Source: Tubulanus polymorphus (lineage: Eukaryota; Nemertea; Palaeonemertea; Tubulaniformes; Tubulanidae). Taken from it: DNA of 64,000 nt. Both the position numbers and the translations under genes were made by a program. The notes under the pieces are model-generated. The model was not told the origin of the DNA. It searched no databases and saw only the letters and a list, made by a program, of their open reading frames with translations. Where the stretch lies: positions 14,807,263 through 14,871,262 of the forward strand of contig NC_134028.1 of assembly GCF_964204645.1 (NCBI RefSeq), in the 5' to 3' direction. Shown piece after piece: positions 23,823 through 34,100 of the stretch; position 1 is the stretch's first letter; each line of letters opens with the position of its first letter.

Positions 23823-24046
23823 AAAATATTTATATACATGAATAAAATATATATGAATAACATATAAATTGATAGATTATTCAATATAAAAGTAATGAGT
23901 AATTAACGAGCTCTTATAGAATAGATATATTTTAAACATATTTCAATATTTATATTTGTATGAGTTAGATTTTTAAACATTAAAAGTGTTAGTAAAGTGT
24001 GAGTGAAATAATTCATATTTAAAACAGTGAATATTTATATTTATAT

Positions 24047-24368
24047 TGTTACGACCAATTGAGAATCCTCTGGAAATCTTGTTGCAAATTCCTCGAAGTC
24101 AAGTATTAAAGACCAACGACTTCCACATTTCAGATAACAGCAATTTATTTTACGTAGTACTGGTCTGGCCGTAACTCTCGAACTGCCTGCATGTTCACAA
24201 AACCAGATATTTATATTGAAGACCGTGACTGTGAACAGACAGTACAGTTCAGTGGTTCTTAGCACACATTATATATAGAAGTTATACAGACAGTTTAACA
24301 GAGAAATATGAATATACAAGATAGAATACCATGGAGATTATATACATTTCACATACATGGACATAACA
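24047..24368 (-). repeat. 3' LTR of Gmr1-like retrotransposon
   Basis: Bounded by TGTTACG and CATAACA on the plus strand, i.e. TGTTATG ... CGTAACA in element orientation, the usual TG...CA. The outer 87 bp (24047-24133) are repeated almost exactly at 28976-29062. A purine-rich PPT abuts it. Confidence 0.85.
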
Positions 24369-24390
24369 GACGCCCCCCTTAAAAGGGTCA
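24369..24390 (-). promoter_or_regulatory. Polypurine tract
   Basis: On the minus strand AAGGGGGGCGTC directly precedes the 3' LTR start, as expected for the plus-strand primer of an LTR element. The stretch up to the pol stop (24391-24524) holds no gene. Confidence 0.7.
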
Positions 24391-24524
24391 GTCAAATTTA
24401 TTATAGCACTTTAATAAACTATAGAATGAACTGCAAAATGTTCAGCCGTTACTCATTAAGACTTATTATAATTCGGAATTCCTTCTTCAAAATTCAATCA
24501 TCACAGTAATAGACCTAAGTACAA

Positions 24525-27500
24525 CTAGATTCTGGAAAGAGCGTGTATAAGTGACAAACATTCTTTCTCGATTGTCGAGTAATTCAATTGTGCACCAGCA
24601 AACTTCTTAGAATAATAACATACCGGGTGCTCAATACCGTTTTCATCAGTTTGAACTAATACCGCACCCGCGCCAATGTCGGAAGCATCCACAACTAATT
24701 TAAATTGTTTGCCGAAATCAGGTGCTAATAAGACAGGACTACAAGTTAACAAACTCTTCACAGATTCAAAAGCAATCTGACACTCTTTGGACCAGAACAA
24801 TTTAACGTCTTTCTTCAGTAAATTTGTTAATGGTTGAACTACTGAAGAAAAGTTTCTGCAGAACTTTCTGTAATATCCAGCCATTCCAAGAAATCTCATG
24901 ATACTTTTTTTATCTACAGGAACCGGATAATCAATAATAGTTTGAATTTTAGCTGAAATTGGTTTGACATGTCCTTGACCAACTACGTGACCCAAGTATC
25001 TAACAGTCGCTTTTCCGAATTCACTCTTAGATAGATTAATGGTGAGATTAGCAGCAGTCAGATTTTGGAACAAACCACGTAATTGTTCGAGATGTTCATT
25101 CCAATCGGTAGAAAAGACAATAATGTCGTCCAAATAGACAATGACACACACTAACCCTTTCGCAACTTTATTCATTAACCTTTGGAAAGAAGCGGCCGAG
25201 TTTTTCATGCCGAAGGGCATAACCTTATACTGATACAACCCATCCGGAGTTACGAAAGCAGATATCTCTTTCGCACGGTCAGTCAGTGGAACCTGCCAGT
25301 ACCCTTTATTTAGATCAAATTTCGACACAAATTTTGCTTTGCCGATTTTGTCAATAAGATCGTCAATTCTAGGCATCGGAAAACAATCTGTTTTAGTAAG
25401 TGAATTAACTTTCCTATAATCAGTGACAAAACGCCACTTACCGCCAGGTTTAGACACAAGGATACATGGTGAGCTCCACTGACTGTCGCTAGGTTCTGCT
25501 ACTCCTAATTTCAGCATTTCGATCACTTCTTCCTTCATGATTTCTGCTCTTTCAGGATTTAGACGGTAATGATGTTGTTTAACAGGACGAGAATTACCAA
25601 CATCAACATCATGTTTAAGGAGATCAGTTAAACCAGGTTTTTCTGTGAACAAATGTTTATACTCAATTAGTAAATGAGTTAATTGAGCCTTTTCGTCAGA
25701 TTCTAAATGCTCCAAATGACAACTAATCTTTTCAAGAAAATTATCACTAGTTACAGTTTCCTTAACATTGTTACTACCCGAACTAGAGCGGTCCAAATAG
25801 TTATCAAATTCACAACAATCATCATCAATTTCATCTAAACTATTTACAGTTTGAACACTAGAATACGATTCTGAGACTAACGGTTGGTTTAAAGACATGC
25901 AAGATTCCACTTTCTCATTATACGGTTTAAGCATATTTATATGACACAATTGCAATTCTTTTCGGCGATCAGGAGTTTGTATTAGATAGTCAACATCATT
26001 TAATCGCTTTTGAACTATGTACGGACCGTGGAATTTAGCAGTCAATGAATCGGTCCGAATAGGGAAGAGTACTAAAACTTTATCACCACAGTTGAATTTT
26101 CGATTTCTAGATTTCTTATCATACCAATGTTTCATCTGAATTTGTGCTTCTGCAAGATTTTCACGAGCACATTTCCACGCGTTATGTAGTCTAGATTTGA
26201 AATCAGATACATACTTTAATAAAGGAATATCCTTTACATCCGACAACCAATGATCTTTAAGAAGTTTTAGCACTCCTCTCACTTGATGTCCAAATACTAA
26301 TTCGAAGGGCGAAAAACCCAGAGACTCCTGTACCGACTCTCTCGTCGCAAAAAGTAATAAATGCACCCCTTCATCCCAATCCTTTCCGTTCTCATTACAA
26401 TATACTCTTAACATAGACTTTAAAGTCTGGTGAAATCTCTCAAGAGCTCCTTGTGATTCGGGGTGATAAGGACTAGACTTGCTTTGCGATATACCTAGCT
26501 GAAACATAACCTGTTGGAAAATGCCAGACATAAAATTGGATCCATTATCAGATTGTAACGATCGAGGAAGTCCAAACAATGTGAAAAACTTGACCAGAGC
26601 TTTACAAATTGAAGGTGTATCAATTTTTCTCAAAGGAATAGCTTCAGGAAATCTAGTCGCTTTACACATGATAGTAAGTAAGTATTGATTACCCGATTTC
26701 GTTTTCGGTAAAGGCCCTACACAATCACAAATTATCTCTGAAAATGGTTCACCAATGGCCGGAATTGGTATTAAAGGAGCAGATGGAATTCCTGACTTCC
26801 CCTTTCCACTCACTTGACAATCATGACAAGTTTGACAGAATTTCACTACTGAGCTTTTCAAACCAGGCCAAAAGAAATGTCTCAAAATCTTACTATACGT
26901 CTTATTGACGCCCAGATGACCTCCTAATGGAGTTTCATGCGCAAAATGTAATATATCAGAACGATATTCAACAGGTATAACAATTTGATAAACTGTTTGC
27001 CAATCGTTATTAGCAGGCGCCGTAGGCGGTCGCCACTTACGCATCAATATACCGGACTGATAGAAATAACCAGTAGAACTATCTAGAAGTTGTTCTTTTG
27101 AATCAACAGCACTATTCATGATATTTGTCAAACTCTGATCAGACGACTGTAAAACAACCAAATTATCTTTAGACAACAAATTACAGTCAGGTATATCACA
27201 AGCAGAATTTTCAAATATTTTCTGAAGAAACGTTTTATCTAAATCAACTGCTAAATTTTCAGCACTATCACCAGACAATTCAGAGATTTCTGTTTCCAAA
27301 GATTTAGACCTACTACGAGTCGTTACACAAGCAGGAAATAATCCTGGCGTTATTTCAATCAAATTCTCTGTCGCCTCGTCACAGTTTGGGATCAAGCTAA
27401 CAACTGGATTTAAGTTAACCTCTCCTCCAGCAATATCATTACCAAGTAAGAATTTTATATCTTTTACCGGTATAGAAGTACAGACCCCAACAACGAAAGA

Positions 27501-27905
27501 TCCATTAATTATTGCCGAATTTAAATGAACTTTATGTAATGGTATACTCAGAACTTCATTGCCTACACCCTTAATTAAGACATCTCTACCTGTATATGTT
27601 TTATCAGACAATGGCAACGTATTTTCTAGAATAAGACTTTGCGATGAACCACTATCTCTAAGCATTTTAACACTCACTGACGGAGATGAATCAATAGATA
27701 CCGTACAGTCAGAAACAAAAGGATCATACAACTTAACCGAAGTAGAATGCATTTCAGGTTTACTTTGAAATTGTAGTGTTGTAGTGAGAACGGAACCAGA
27801 CTGAGGTGAAGATGTACTATAAGTTTTCTCATTTTCACGTTTGTTTTGTAGCTTAAAAGCAATTAGACATAATATGACCTTGCTTTTTACAGTAGTGACA
27901 CACAA
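24525..27905 (-). CDS. pol: Ty3/gypsy pol in Gmr1 order: protease, integrase, reverse transcriptase, RNase H (C-terminally deleted)
   Basis: 1126 codons. A protease-like region lies at residues about 60-180 (LRDSGSSQSLI is the active-site strand). An HHCC zinc module follows (H-x3-H in FAHETPLGGHLG, then CQTCHDC), then an integrase core (CDCVGPLP, QSDNGSNF, SQGALERFH). RT comes after integrase: FVTDYRKVN, SKFDLNKGYWQVPL, MPFGMKNS and the catalytic VYLDDIIVFS. RNase H begins VVDASDIGAGAVL and KECLSLI. Integrase before RT is the diagnostic order of Gmr1-type gypsy elements. RNase H stops about 60-80 residues early: CLSLI is joined directly to HALSRI, and ALSR normally marks the end of the domain, so an internal deletion is likely. 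The frame overlaps gag; relative to an unbroken gag-pol, one T is extra at the junction near 27857. Confidence 0.9.
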   Translation of the reverse strand: MCVTTVKSKVILCLIAFKLQNKRENEKTYSTSSPQSGSVLTTTLQFQSKPEMHSTSVKLYDPFVSDCTVSIDSSPSVSVKMLRDSGSSQSLILENTLPLSDKTYTGRDVLIKGVGNEVLSIPLHKVHLNSAIINGSFVVGVCTSIPVKDIKFLLGNDIAGGEVNLNPVVSLIPNCDEATENLIEITPGLFPACVTTRSRSKSLETEISELSGDSAENLAVDLDKTFLQKIFENSACDIPDCNLLSKDNLVVLQSSDQSLTNIMNSAVDSKEQLLDSSTGYFYQSGILMRKWRPPTAPANNDWQTVYQIVIPVEYRSDILHFAHETPLGGHLGVNKTYSKILRHFFWPGLKSSVVKFCQTCHDCQVSGKGKSGIPSAPLIPIPAIGEPFSEIICDCVGPLPKTKSGNQYLLTIMCKATRFPEAIPLRKIDTPSICKALVKFFTLFGLPRSLQSDNGSNFMSGIFQQVMFQLGISQSKSSPYHPESQGALERFHQTLKSMLRVYCNENGKDWDEGVHLLLFATRESVQESLGFSPFELVFGHQVRGVLKLLKDHWLSDVKDIPLLKYVSDFKSRLHNAWKCARENLAEAQIQMKHWYDKKSRNRKFNCGDKVLVLFPIRTDSLTAKFHGPYIVQKRLNDVDYLIQTPDRRKELQLCHINMLKPYNEKVESCMSLNQPLVSESYSSVQTVNSLDEIDDDCCEFDNYLDRSSSGSNNVKETVTSDNFLEKISCHLEHLESDEKAQLTHLLIEYKHLFTEKPGLTDLLKHDVDVGNSRPVKQHHYRLNPERAEIMKEEVIEMLKLGVAEPSDSQWSSPCILVSKPGGKWRFVTDYRKVNSLTKTDCFPMPRIDDLIDKIGKAKFVSKFDLNKGYWQVPLTDRAKEISAFVTPDGLYQYKVMPFGMKNSAASFQRLMNKVAKGLVCVIVYLDDIIVFSTDWNEHLEQLRGLFQNLTAANLTINLSKSEFGKATVRYLGHVVGQGHVKPISAKIQTIIDYPVPVDKKSIMRFLGMAGYYRKFCRNFSSVVQPLTNLLKKDVKLFWSKECQIAFESVKSLLTCSPVLLAPDFGKQFKLVVDASDIGAGAVLVQTDENGIEHPVCYYSKKFAGAQLNYSTIEKECLSLIHALSRI

Positions 27906-28823
27906 TGGATTTATTTACATCCTTTCTAACTGTAGAATTACCAACCGTTTGAACTTTAGCTTTGAATTGTTGATTTTTATTAACTTTATGAATCAATGAA
28001 TATTCATCAGATGATTTAGCTGCTTCTGATAGATTATCAATTTTCCGTTCATCTAAATACGTATGTAAACTAGGAAAAATGCAACGTTTGAATTCTTCTA
28101 ATAAGATAACTTGACGTAAACTTTCATAATCACGATTAACCGATTTTGAATCACACCAACGGTCGAAAAGCACCTCTTTTTCACGTGCAAACCCAACGTA
28201 AGTTTCGTTTTCATCTTTCTTTCGGTTTCGAAATTTTTGCCGATATGCTTCAGGAACTAATTCGTACGCACGCAAAATTGACTGTTTAACGGTTTCATAG
28301 TTAGCACTATCTTCCGGTGACAAAGAAGAATAAGCATTTTGAGCTTTACCGACTAAAACGCTTTGCAATAAGAGTGGCCAAAATTGCTTTTGCCAATTAA
28401 GGCTTACCGCGACTTTTTCGAATAATAAAAAGTACTTATCTATTTCTTTTTCATTGAATGCAGGTACCAGACGGATGTGTTTCGTAACGTCGAAGTCCGT
28501 GTCTCGATGACGGTTGCTATTAAATTCAAGTTCTTTCAGACGCAGGTCGTACTCCAGTTCCATTTCTTTCAAACGAAGTTTCAGGCGTGTCTCGTATTGC
28601 AGTTCCAATTCACGAATCTCTGTATTTTCTGAAATAGGCTTGCATTCCGAATCTTCGAATATACCCTTCGCAACCAAATAACTGGCAATAATATGTTTAA
28701 TTTCATCTTTCTTCTTTTACACGAAACATCATAATGTTCGGCAACAGACATGAGATCAGTTTTTCTGAGTCCATCCAAATATTCACTCGACGGTGACTTC
28801 AGAAATTCTTCCACTGACGACAT
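27853..28823 (-). pseudogene. gag: gag of the Gmr1-like element, frameshifted
   Basis: The start is at 28823 (MSSVEEFLKSPSS). A frameshift near 28715, in a run of A and G, moves the reading into the frame that continues from about 28700 to a stop at 27853. The C-terminus has a retroviral zinc knuckle, CHYCKKQGHIMSNC (C-x2-C-x4-H-x4-C), directly before the pol overlap. The middle carries the charged, helical region usual in gypsy Gag. It would encode the RNA-binding capsid protein of the element. Confidence 0.8.
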
Positions 28824-28959
28824 GATGAATAACGGATAAAGTCAAATAAGGCACAAAACAATAAATTTCACACGGTACCTTAATAGAAAGACGAAGACTT
28901 CATCCGGAGTCGAGAACCAGTACTACGTATGCTGAATGATATTTGCCGACGTTCAGTAA

Positions 28960-28972
28960 GGACGAGCCCCCA
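28960..28972 (-). promoter_or_regulatory. tRNA-Pro primer-binding site
   Basis: The minus strand reads TGGGGGCTCGTCC three bases inside the 5' LTR end, complementary to the 3' end of tRNA-Pro including CCA. The same 13 bases begin the PBS of tRNA-Pro-primed retroviruses. Confidence 0.85.
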
Positions 28973-28975
28973 TTT

Positions 28976-29062
28976 TGTTACGACCAATTGAGAATCCTCT
29001 GGAAATCTTGTTGCGAATTCCTCGAAGTCAAGTATTAAAGACCAACGACTTCCACATTTCAG
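28976..29062 (-). repeat. Truncated 5' LTR
   Basis: Only 87 bp matching 24047-24133 remain. The other 235 bp expected from the 3' LTR are absent and the sequence passes straight into the flanking 91-bp repeat, so the promoter-bearing U3 part is gone. Without it the copy should not be transcribed from its own LTR. Confidence 0.8.
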
Positions 29063-29065
29063 ATG

Positions 29066-29336
29066 TGTTAAATTCTTGATTTTTAAACATTAAAAGTGTG
29101 AGTAAAGTGTGAGTGAAATAATTTATATTTAAAACAGTGAATATTTTTATTTATGCGCGTTAAATTCTTATTTTTAAACATTAAAAGTGTGAGTAAAGTG
29201 TGAGTGAAATAATTCATATTTAAAACAGTGAATATTTATATTTATATGTGTTAGATTCTTATTTTTAAACATAAAAAGTGTCAGTAAAGTGTGAGTGAAA
29301 TAATTTATATTTAAAACAGTGAATATTTATATTTGA
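29066..29336 (+). repeat. 91-bp tandem repeat array
   Basis: GAGTGAAATAAT recurs at 29111, 29202 and 29293, within units of TTAAACATTAAAAGTGTGAG and AAAACAGTGAATATTTATAT. A further unit lies on the other side of the retrotransposon (23965-24046), so the retrotransposon landed inside the array. Polintons often carry tandem repeats near their ends. Confidence 0.8.
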
Positions 29337-30005
29337 ATGAGTTTTAATAAAAAATTTGTTATAAAAATGAAGAAAGAAGAAGAAGAACCCAACTTTAAAA
29401 TCGAAAGCAATGAAACCAATAAATCATTTTCACAGTTAAACAATAAAAATTATATTTCAGCAACAGATTTAGTGTCCGCAAGACATTATAAAATCGATAA
29501 CATAACTATGATTAATCAAATATTATCAAATGAAACATATTTAATTACTGAACTAGTAGATACTTTTGATAATGGCGTTAAAAATCCTAAATTGTTTAAT
29601 ACAGTTTTAAATTTTAAAGGAACTTTAGATGAAAACATATTTAATATTCTTAAAACTCCTTTCAATGAAAGAAAAAGTGATTTAATACTTTCAAAAGATT
29701 ATAATGATTTGATTAACTTAAGAATTGAAAAAAGACAATTGTATTATTTCAATTTTGATAATAAACAAATTATCTATAATGAAAATTCATCAAATATTGG
29801 AATTCAATGTGAATTAGATAATGAAAAATCATATAAAGATGTTGCAGTTCAATGTAATTTAGATGATGAATTTAGAAAATTCAATCCTAATGAAAAAGTG
29901 TATTGTTATTGTGGCGGCAAATATTTAAGATCACATAAATCAAAACATTATCAAACAGTTAAACATATCAATTATGAAAAGAATAATAAATATATATTGA
30001 AATAA
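29337..30005 (+). CDS. Unknown protein with C-terminal zinc-finger-like motif, element A
   Basis: 222 codons, AT-rich and Lys/Asn-rich like the polymerase genes downstream. The only motif is near the C-terminus: YCYCGGKYLRSHKSKHYQTVKH, a C-x-C/H-x3-H arrangement similar to the small zinc fingers at the start of the PolB genes here. A second Met at codon 11 (29367) is an alternative start. It is the first gene after the repeat array and reads toward PolB-A. Function unknown. Confidence 0.5.
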   Translation: MSFNKKFVIKMKKEEEEPNFKIESNETNKSFSQLNNKNYISATDLVSARHYKIDNITMINQILSNETYLITELVDTFDNGVKNPKLFNTVLNFKGTLDENIFNILKTPFNERKSDLILSKDYNDLINLRIEKRQLYYFNFDNKQIIYNENSSNIGIQCELDNEKSYKDVAVQCNLDDEFRKFNPNEKVYCYCGGKYLRSHKSKHYQTVKHINYEKNNKYILK

Positions 30006-30172
30006 GAGTAAACTATATGTTTCAAATATAAAGTAGTTAAAGCATAGAGAAATTAGTTTAATGAATAACTGTTAGGTAGTAAGTTTAATTGTTATTTGAT
30101 TTGAAACTTATAAAATTTAGATATTTCTAAAATATTAAATATTTATCAATTTAATAATTTTTTTTTAAATAA

Positions 30173-30391
30173 ATGGATGGTTTCATTCCAACTGGGAAAA
30201 GTCATTTGAAACATTAGTTAGTTGCTGGAGGTTTAATATTGGCAGCATTATATTTTAACTATGAGAATATTTCGAAAGATTTGATGAATGAAAATAATAA
30301 ATTGAGTAAAAAATTAAAGAAGTTAAATGGAAACAATCACAGAAATAAAAAGAATAAAAAAGTTAATTTAGAAAATGATTTAGAGGATTAA
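30173..30391 (+). pseudogene. Small membrane/coiled-coil protein, nonsense codon at position 15
   Basis: ATG at 30173 follows the common T-run plus AAATAAATGG promoter. The frame is MDGFIPTGKSHLKH, a TAG at 30215-30217, then a hydrophobic segment (LVAGGLILAALYF), a polar coiled-coil-like stretch and a TAA at 30389-30391. The promoter match and the sensible downstream protein support a real gene with one stop mutation. Unknown function; in context a minor virion or membrane protein. Confidence 0.5.
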
Positions 30392-30429
30392 AACAGCATC
30401 TTTTAATTTCATATATTTTGACTATAAAA

Positions 30430-30732
30430 ATGAGTGAAAATATATTAAACTTATTACATCTAATATATAAAAATCAACAGAATATAAAATCAATTATTAT
30501 GCTTACAGGTTTATTTTCTTTTTCAATTTATAGTATAAAACAGTTGTTAGAATTCTATGATAGCTGTAAAATTAGATATACAGAATTGAAAGATAACATA
30601 AATTACATTTCAGATAGATTGAATAATATTAAATGCTGTGAAATATGTAATAAAAGATATAAAAATAAAAAGAGTTTAAAGACTCATAAATATATTCATG
30701 AATTAGATGAGAAATTTCATAATTCAAATTGA
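30430..30732 (+). CDS. Small protein with membrane segment and C2H2-like finger
   Basis: About 100 codons. I prefer the ATG at 30430 because it directly follows ATAAAA; 30418 is an alternative start. An N-terminal hydrophobic segment (IIMLTGLFSFSIYSI) is followed by CEICNKRYKNKKSLKTHKYIH, a classical C-x2-C-x12-H-x3-H zinc finger. No homologue recognised. It lies on the same strand as its neighbours and has the same base composition as element A genes. Confidence 0.5.
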   Translation: MSENILNLLHLIYKNQQNIKSIIMLTGLFSFSIYSIKQLLEFYDSCKIRYTELKDNINYISDRLNNIKCCEICNKRYKNKKSLKTHKYIHELDEKFHNSN

Positions 30733-31455
30733 GAATAAGACTGTTAAATTGGTTGAAAATATAAAAATAGATAATATTATAACTATTTCTATATTTAGAT
30801 TAATAATTTATATTTATAATTATCATAAAACTAATTTATATATGTATGTACTAGACGTACGAGCAAGAAAGTAAGATTCTTGCCAAGAAAGTAAGAATCT
30901 TGGATTCTTACTCGTACGTCTAGTACATAAATAGTTTTATTATATATATTTGGAAAAGTATAAATCATATTCAATTATATATTTACATTTATCATTATTA
31001 ACAGAGTAATACAATGAACCCACTAGATTGTTAAACTGTTTAAGTATTGAATTGTGTAGATTGTATATTCATAAACTAAATGATAAATCACGAATAAGAC
31101 TGTTAAATTAGCTGAAAATAAAATATTGGCTGAAATTTTAGTTAATTGGAAAGGGGGGGGGTGAGGTATCAATGTATTAAATACATATTAATGGTATTAA
31201 ATACATATTATGTTTTATTTCTGAAAATGAAGAAATAATTTATGTTTTAATTCATTCAAATATGATATTGTAAATTTTTTACATTTGACTAGGATAATAC
31301 AAGAGTGATATAAGTTAGTTGGCTTATTCAATAAGAGAAACAATGAAATAATACAAGAGTGATACTAACAGTTAAAGTTATTGAATTTCTTGTTAAATCT
31401 ATTTGATTTCTATTCACGCTATTGGTTAACAAGAATTGACTAGAACTCAAATAGA
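30733..31455. other. AT-rich spacer with two hairpins
   Basis: 30847-30928 holds 24-bp inverted arms (ATGTACTAGACGTACGAG ...) around a second AAGAAAGTAAGA hairpin. About 31378-31467 holds arms TTCTTGTTAAATCTATTTGA and its complement. Both look like MITE-type insertions. No gene seen. Confidence 0.55.
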
Positions 31456-31584
31456 TTAAACAAGAAGCTTGATATTAAACTTCGTCGCTATATCGATCTT
31501 TTTCATACCCGGATTTTTTTCCACAAACTTTAAAATGTCATATTTCTCCTGGTATGTTTTAGTCTGCAACTTTCTAGGAGCCAT
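31456..31584 (-). pseudogene. Psq/CENP-B-type helix-turn-helix fragment (pogo/Tigger transposase N-terminus)
   Basis: From ATG at 31584 the minus strand encodes about 39 residues (MAPRKLQTKTYQEKYDILKF, then VEKNPGMKKIDIATKFNIK). This matches the opening DNA-binding helices of pogo/Tigger-type transposases and CENP-B. It ends abruptly at the hairpin arm at 31467 and no catalytic domain follows. Confidence 0.55.
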
Positions 31585-32465
31585 CTTACCACGTGAGAAA
31601 CTAACTCAGACTGTACGCTGAACAGTATTATCTACGACTCTATATCGATTGTTGTGTTTTATACTGCATAAGAGCCGCCGCGCATATTCACTCAGAACAG
31701 TAGTAGGCCCCAATATATGTACATTGGAATGTATTGATTCAGTAGCATTCAGAAAATTTCCCGCGACGAGTTAACCGGGGCATTTTACGTGGAAATTGAC
31801 TAATTGTACCGACATTATAACGACGATTTAAACAAAATGATGACTTATAAGAGACGAATTAACCACAGAATTTTCTTTGGAATAATGAAGAATATATTTG
31901 GTTCTTACAAAAACTGACTACTTAAACAAAATGACGAATAAAACGATGATGACTTAACCGAGTTTGACTGTATTTATAAATTTCGGATAAATTGTGGGAT
32001 TCATATAATAATGTATTCGAAGCACGGAAAATTGTGTTTAATAATATATGAAGTGGTAAATAATATATATCTCCTTTAATCATCATCGGAACGGGCGGAA
32101 TGTTTGGTAAATTATCCTATTATTTTCTAAAATTCAAACAAAAATGCCATTTTTTTGGCACGACCACCATGTTTAAAAGGGGAATATTCTCAATAGGGCG
32201 ACACCTCCAAAATATTGAGGGAACTTGTGTTTTACAAGCAATGGTAACTATAAATTGCAAATCCATGATATTTAGTTTTTTAAAGCATCTTATAAACATT
32301 ATGTATACTGATCTATACATCTGAATGCAAACTTAAGTGAGTTAATTAATTAAAGAACAAATTTCAGTCCAGTGTCAATAATTAAGTTATTGATTAATTA
32401 GCATGATGCAATTATGATTTTTTAATTACTTGAACACTTATCACTCATGGCTATACTGTTAAAAA
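31585..32465. other. Non-coding 5' region of the MULE gene
   Basis: No gene or clear repeat recognised. GC content is higher near 31.6-31.8 kb, next to the HTH fragment. I could not find terminal inverted repeats for the MULE with confidence. Confidence 0.35.
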
Positions 32466-34100
32466 ATGGGGCCAAAACTCAGCAAATTAGATCAGCCTCT
32501 TAACAGCTATCAATACGTTAAGATGGCATCAGAAATAGTTAAAACTTCTAAAGGTGGATTCAAGATATGTCTCAATGGTTACATGTACGTCAAGAAATAT
32601 TCGACACCGAAGCAGATAAGATGGAATTGTGTTAAGAATCGATCACGTGGCTGCAAGGGAACATTAGTAACAGACACAGAGATGCAAAATCCGAGAGAAA
32701 CTGTGCCACACGACCATCCCACAGATGACAAAGCAATAGCTGTCACTAAGACCAGACTGGGGATGAAAAGAAAGGCGGCAGATTCGGTAGCAGCAAATCC
32801 AGTACAAATATACTCTGATGTTATAGCGTCTATACATGAAGAAGATGTTCTCGCCCAGTTACCAAGTTCGGCAGTCTGTAAGCAGATGATAAGACGCGAG
32901 AAACGGAGAAACTTACCAAAAGATTTGAATGAATTGGTGATAGATTGTAAATGGATGGAGACATCAGAAGGCAGTGGAAATCGGAAAGACAATGAACATA
33001 CTGGACGGAGGGTTGTAGTATTCGCCACGGATGATGGTATAGAAAGACTTGGGAATGCTCGAGAATGGTTTATGGATGGGAAGTTCGCCATGGCACCATC
33101 ACTGTTCGAGCAAGTTTACGTGATACGGGTCCCGATTGGGGAAACAGCAGTTACGGTCGCCTATTGTTTATTAGAAAAGAAAGACCAAGCTACATACGAG
33201 GAAATGTTACAGGTTAGTTACATATTCATTTTTCAAGTTTATTTACAGCTGGTGTAGAATATGATTTGGTAATGTCATTGATAGACCATAAAGACAGTGA
33301 CAAGATGCCCATCTCATATTAAATAGAACTTCATATATCTAGTTTCATGATGTAACCTAGTATTTTATTTTTTGTATTTGCAGATTCTCTTAGACGAGTG
33401 TGAACGAAGAAGCATCTTCCCGGAGCCAGAAGTCATCATGGCTGATTTTAAGAAAGCAGTACACAACGCAGTGGGAAAATTGTTCGGTGATCAGGTTCAG
33501 ATGAAAGGGTGTTTCTTCCATTTGACTCAGTCGGTTTGGAGAAAGGTGCAGCAACTAGGACTCGTAAAGCAGTATCGAGAGGATGAGGAGTTCCGTCTGT
33601 TTGTTGGAATGATTTTCGGTTTAGCATTCCTACCTGTGGCATATGTTAAAGAAGGACTTACATATATCTGTAGTGTTGCGCCAGATGATGTATTGGAATT
33701 ACTAGGTTATTTTGATGCTACATATGTCAATGGTGGACATAAAAGTATTCATGGAATAATGCGCTTGAAGAGGATAAATCCGTTGTATTCGTTAGAGTTG
33801 TGGAATGTGACCAATAATATCTGTGAATGTTGGAATTGTAAATATTTTAACATGGTGGGATATCGTCATCCCTCAATTTGGAGAACCATAAATGCATTTC
33901 AAATGGACCATGCTTCCGTGTCAGCATTGATTGATCTTGACAACGTTGGGCAACGCCCAGCGAAACGTGTTCGTAAGAAATTTGTGGACTTGCAAGAACA
34001 GCTAAAAAATCTATGTCAGGACTTTGATAATGGACAAAAACGTGTTCCACAGTTTTTGAGAGGCATTTCACACATATGCGCCTCTTGTGTTAATTCGTGA
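32466..34100 (+). CDS. FLYWCH zinc finger plus MULE-type transposase, two exons, apparently intact
   Basis: Exon 1 is 32466-33212, the intron 33213-33382/3 (GTTAGT ... TTTGTATTTGCAG) and exon 2 33384-34100, phase 0, about 487 residues. Residues about 35-90 form a FLYWCH zinc finger (GGFKICLNGYMYVKK, W-x-C, C-x-G, H-x-H). A MULE transposase fold follows: WFMDGKFAMAPSLFEQVYVI with the first Asp, then ADFKKAVHNAV with the second, and the CFFHLTQSVWRKVQ segment. No stop or frameshift was seen, unlike everything around it, and GC content is higher than in the flanking elements. It is either an active or recent Mutator-like insertion or a host gene derived from one. Confidence 0.8.
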
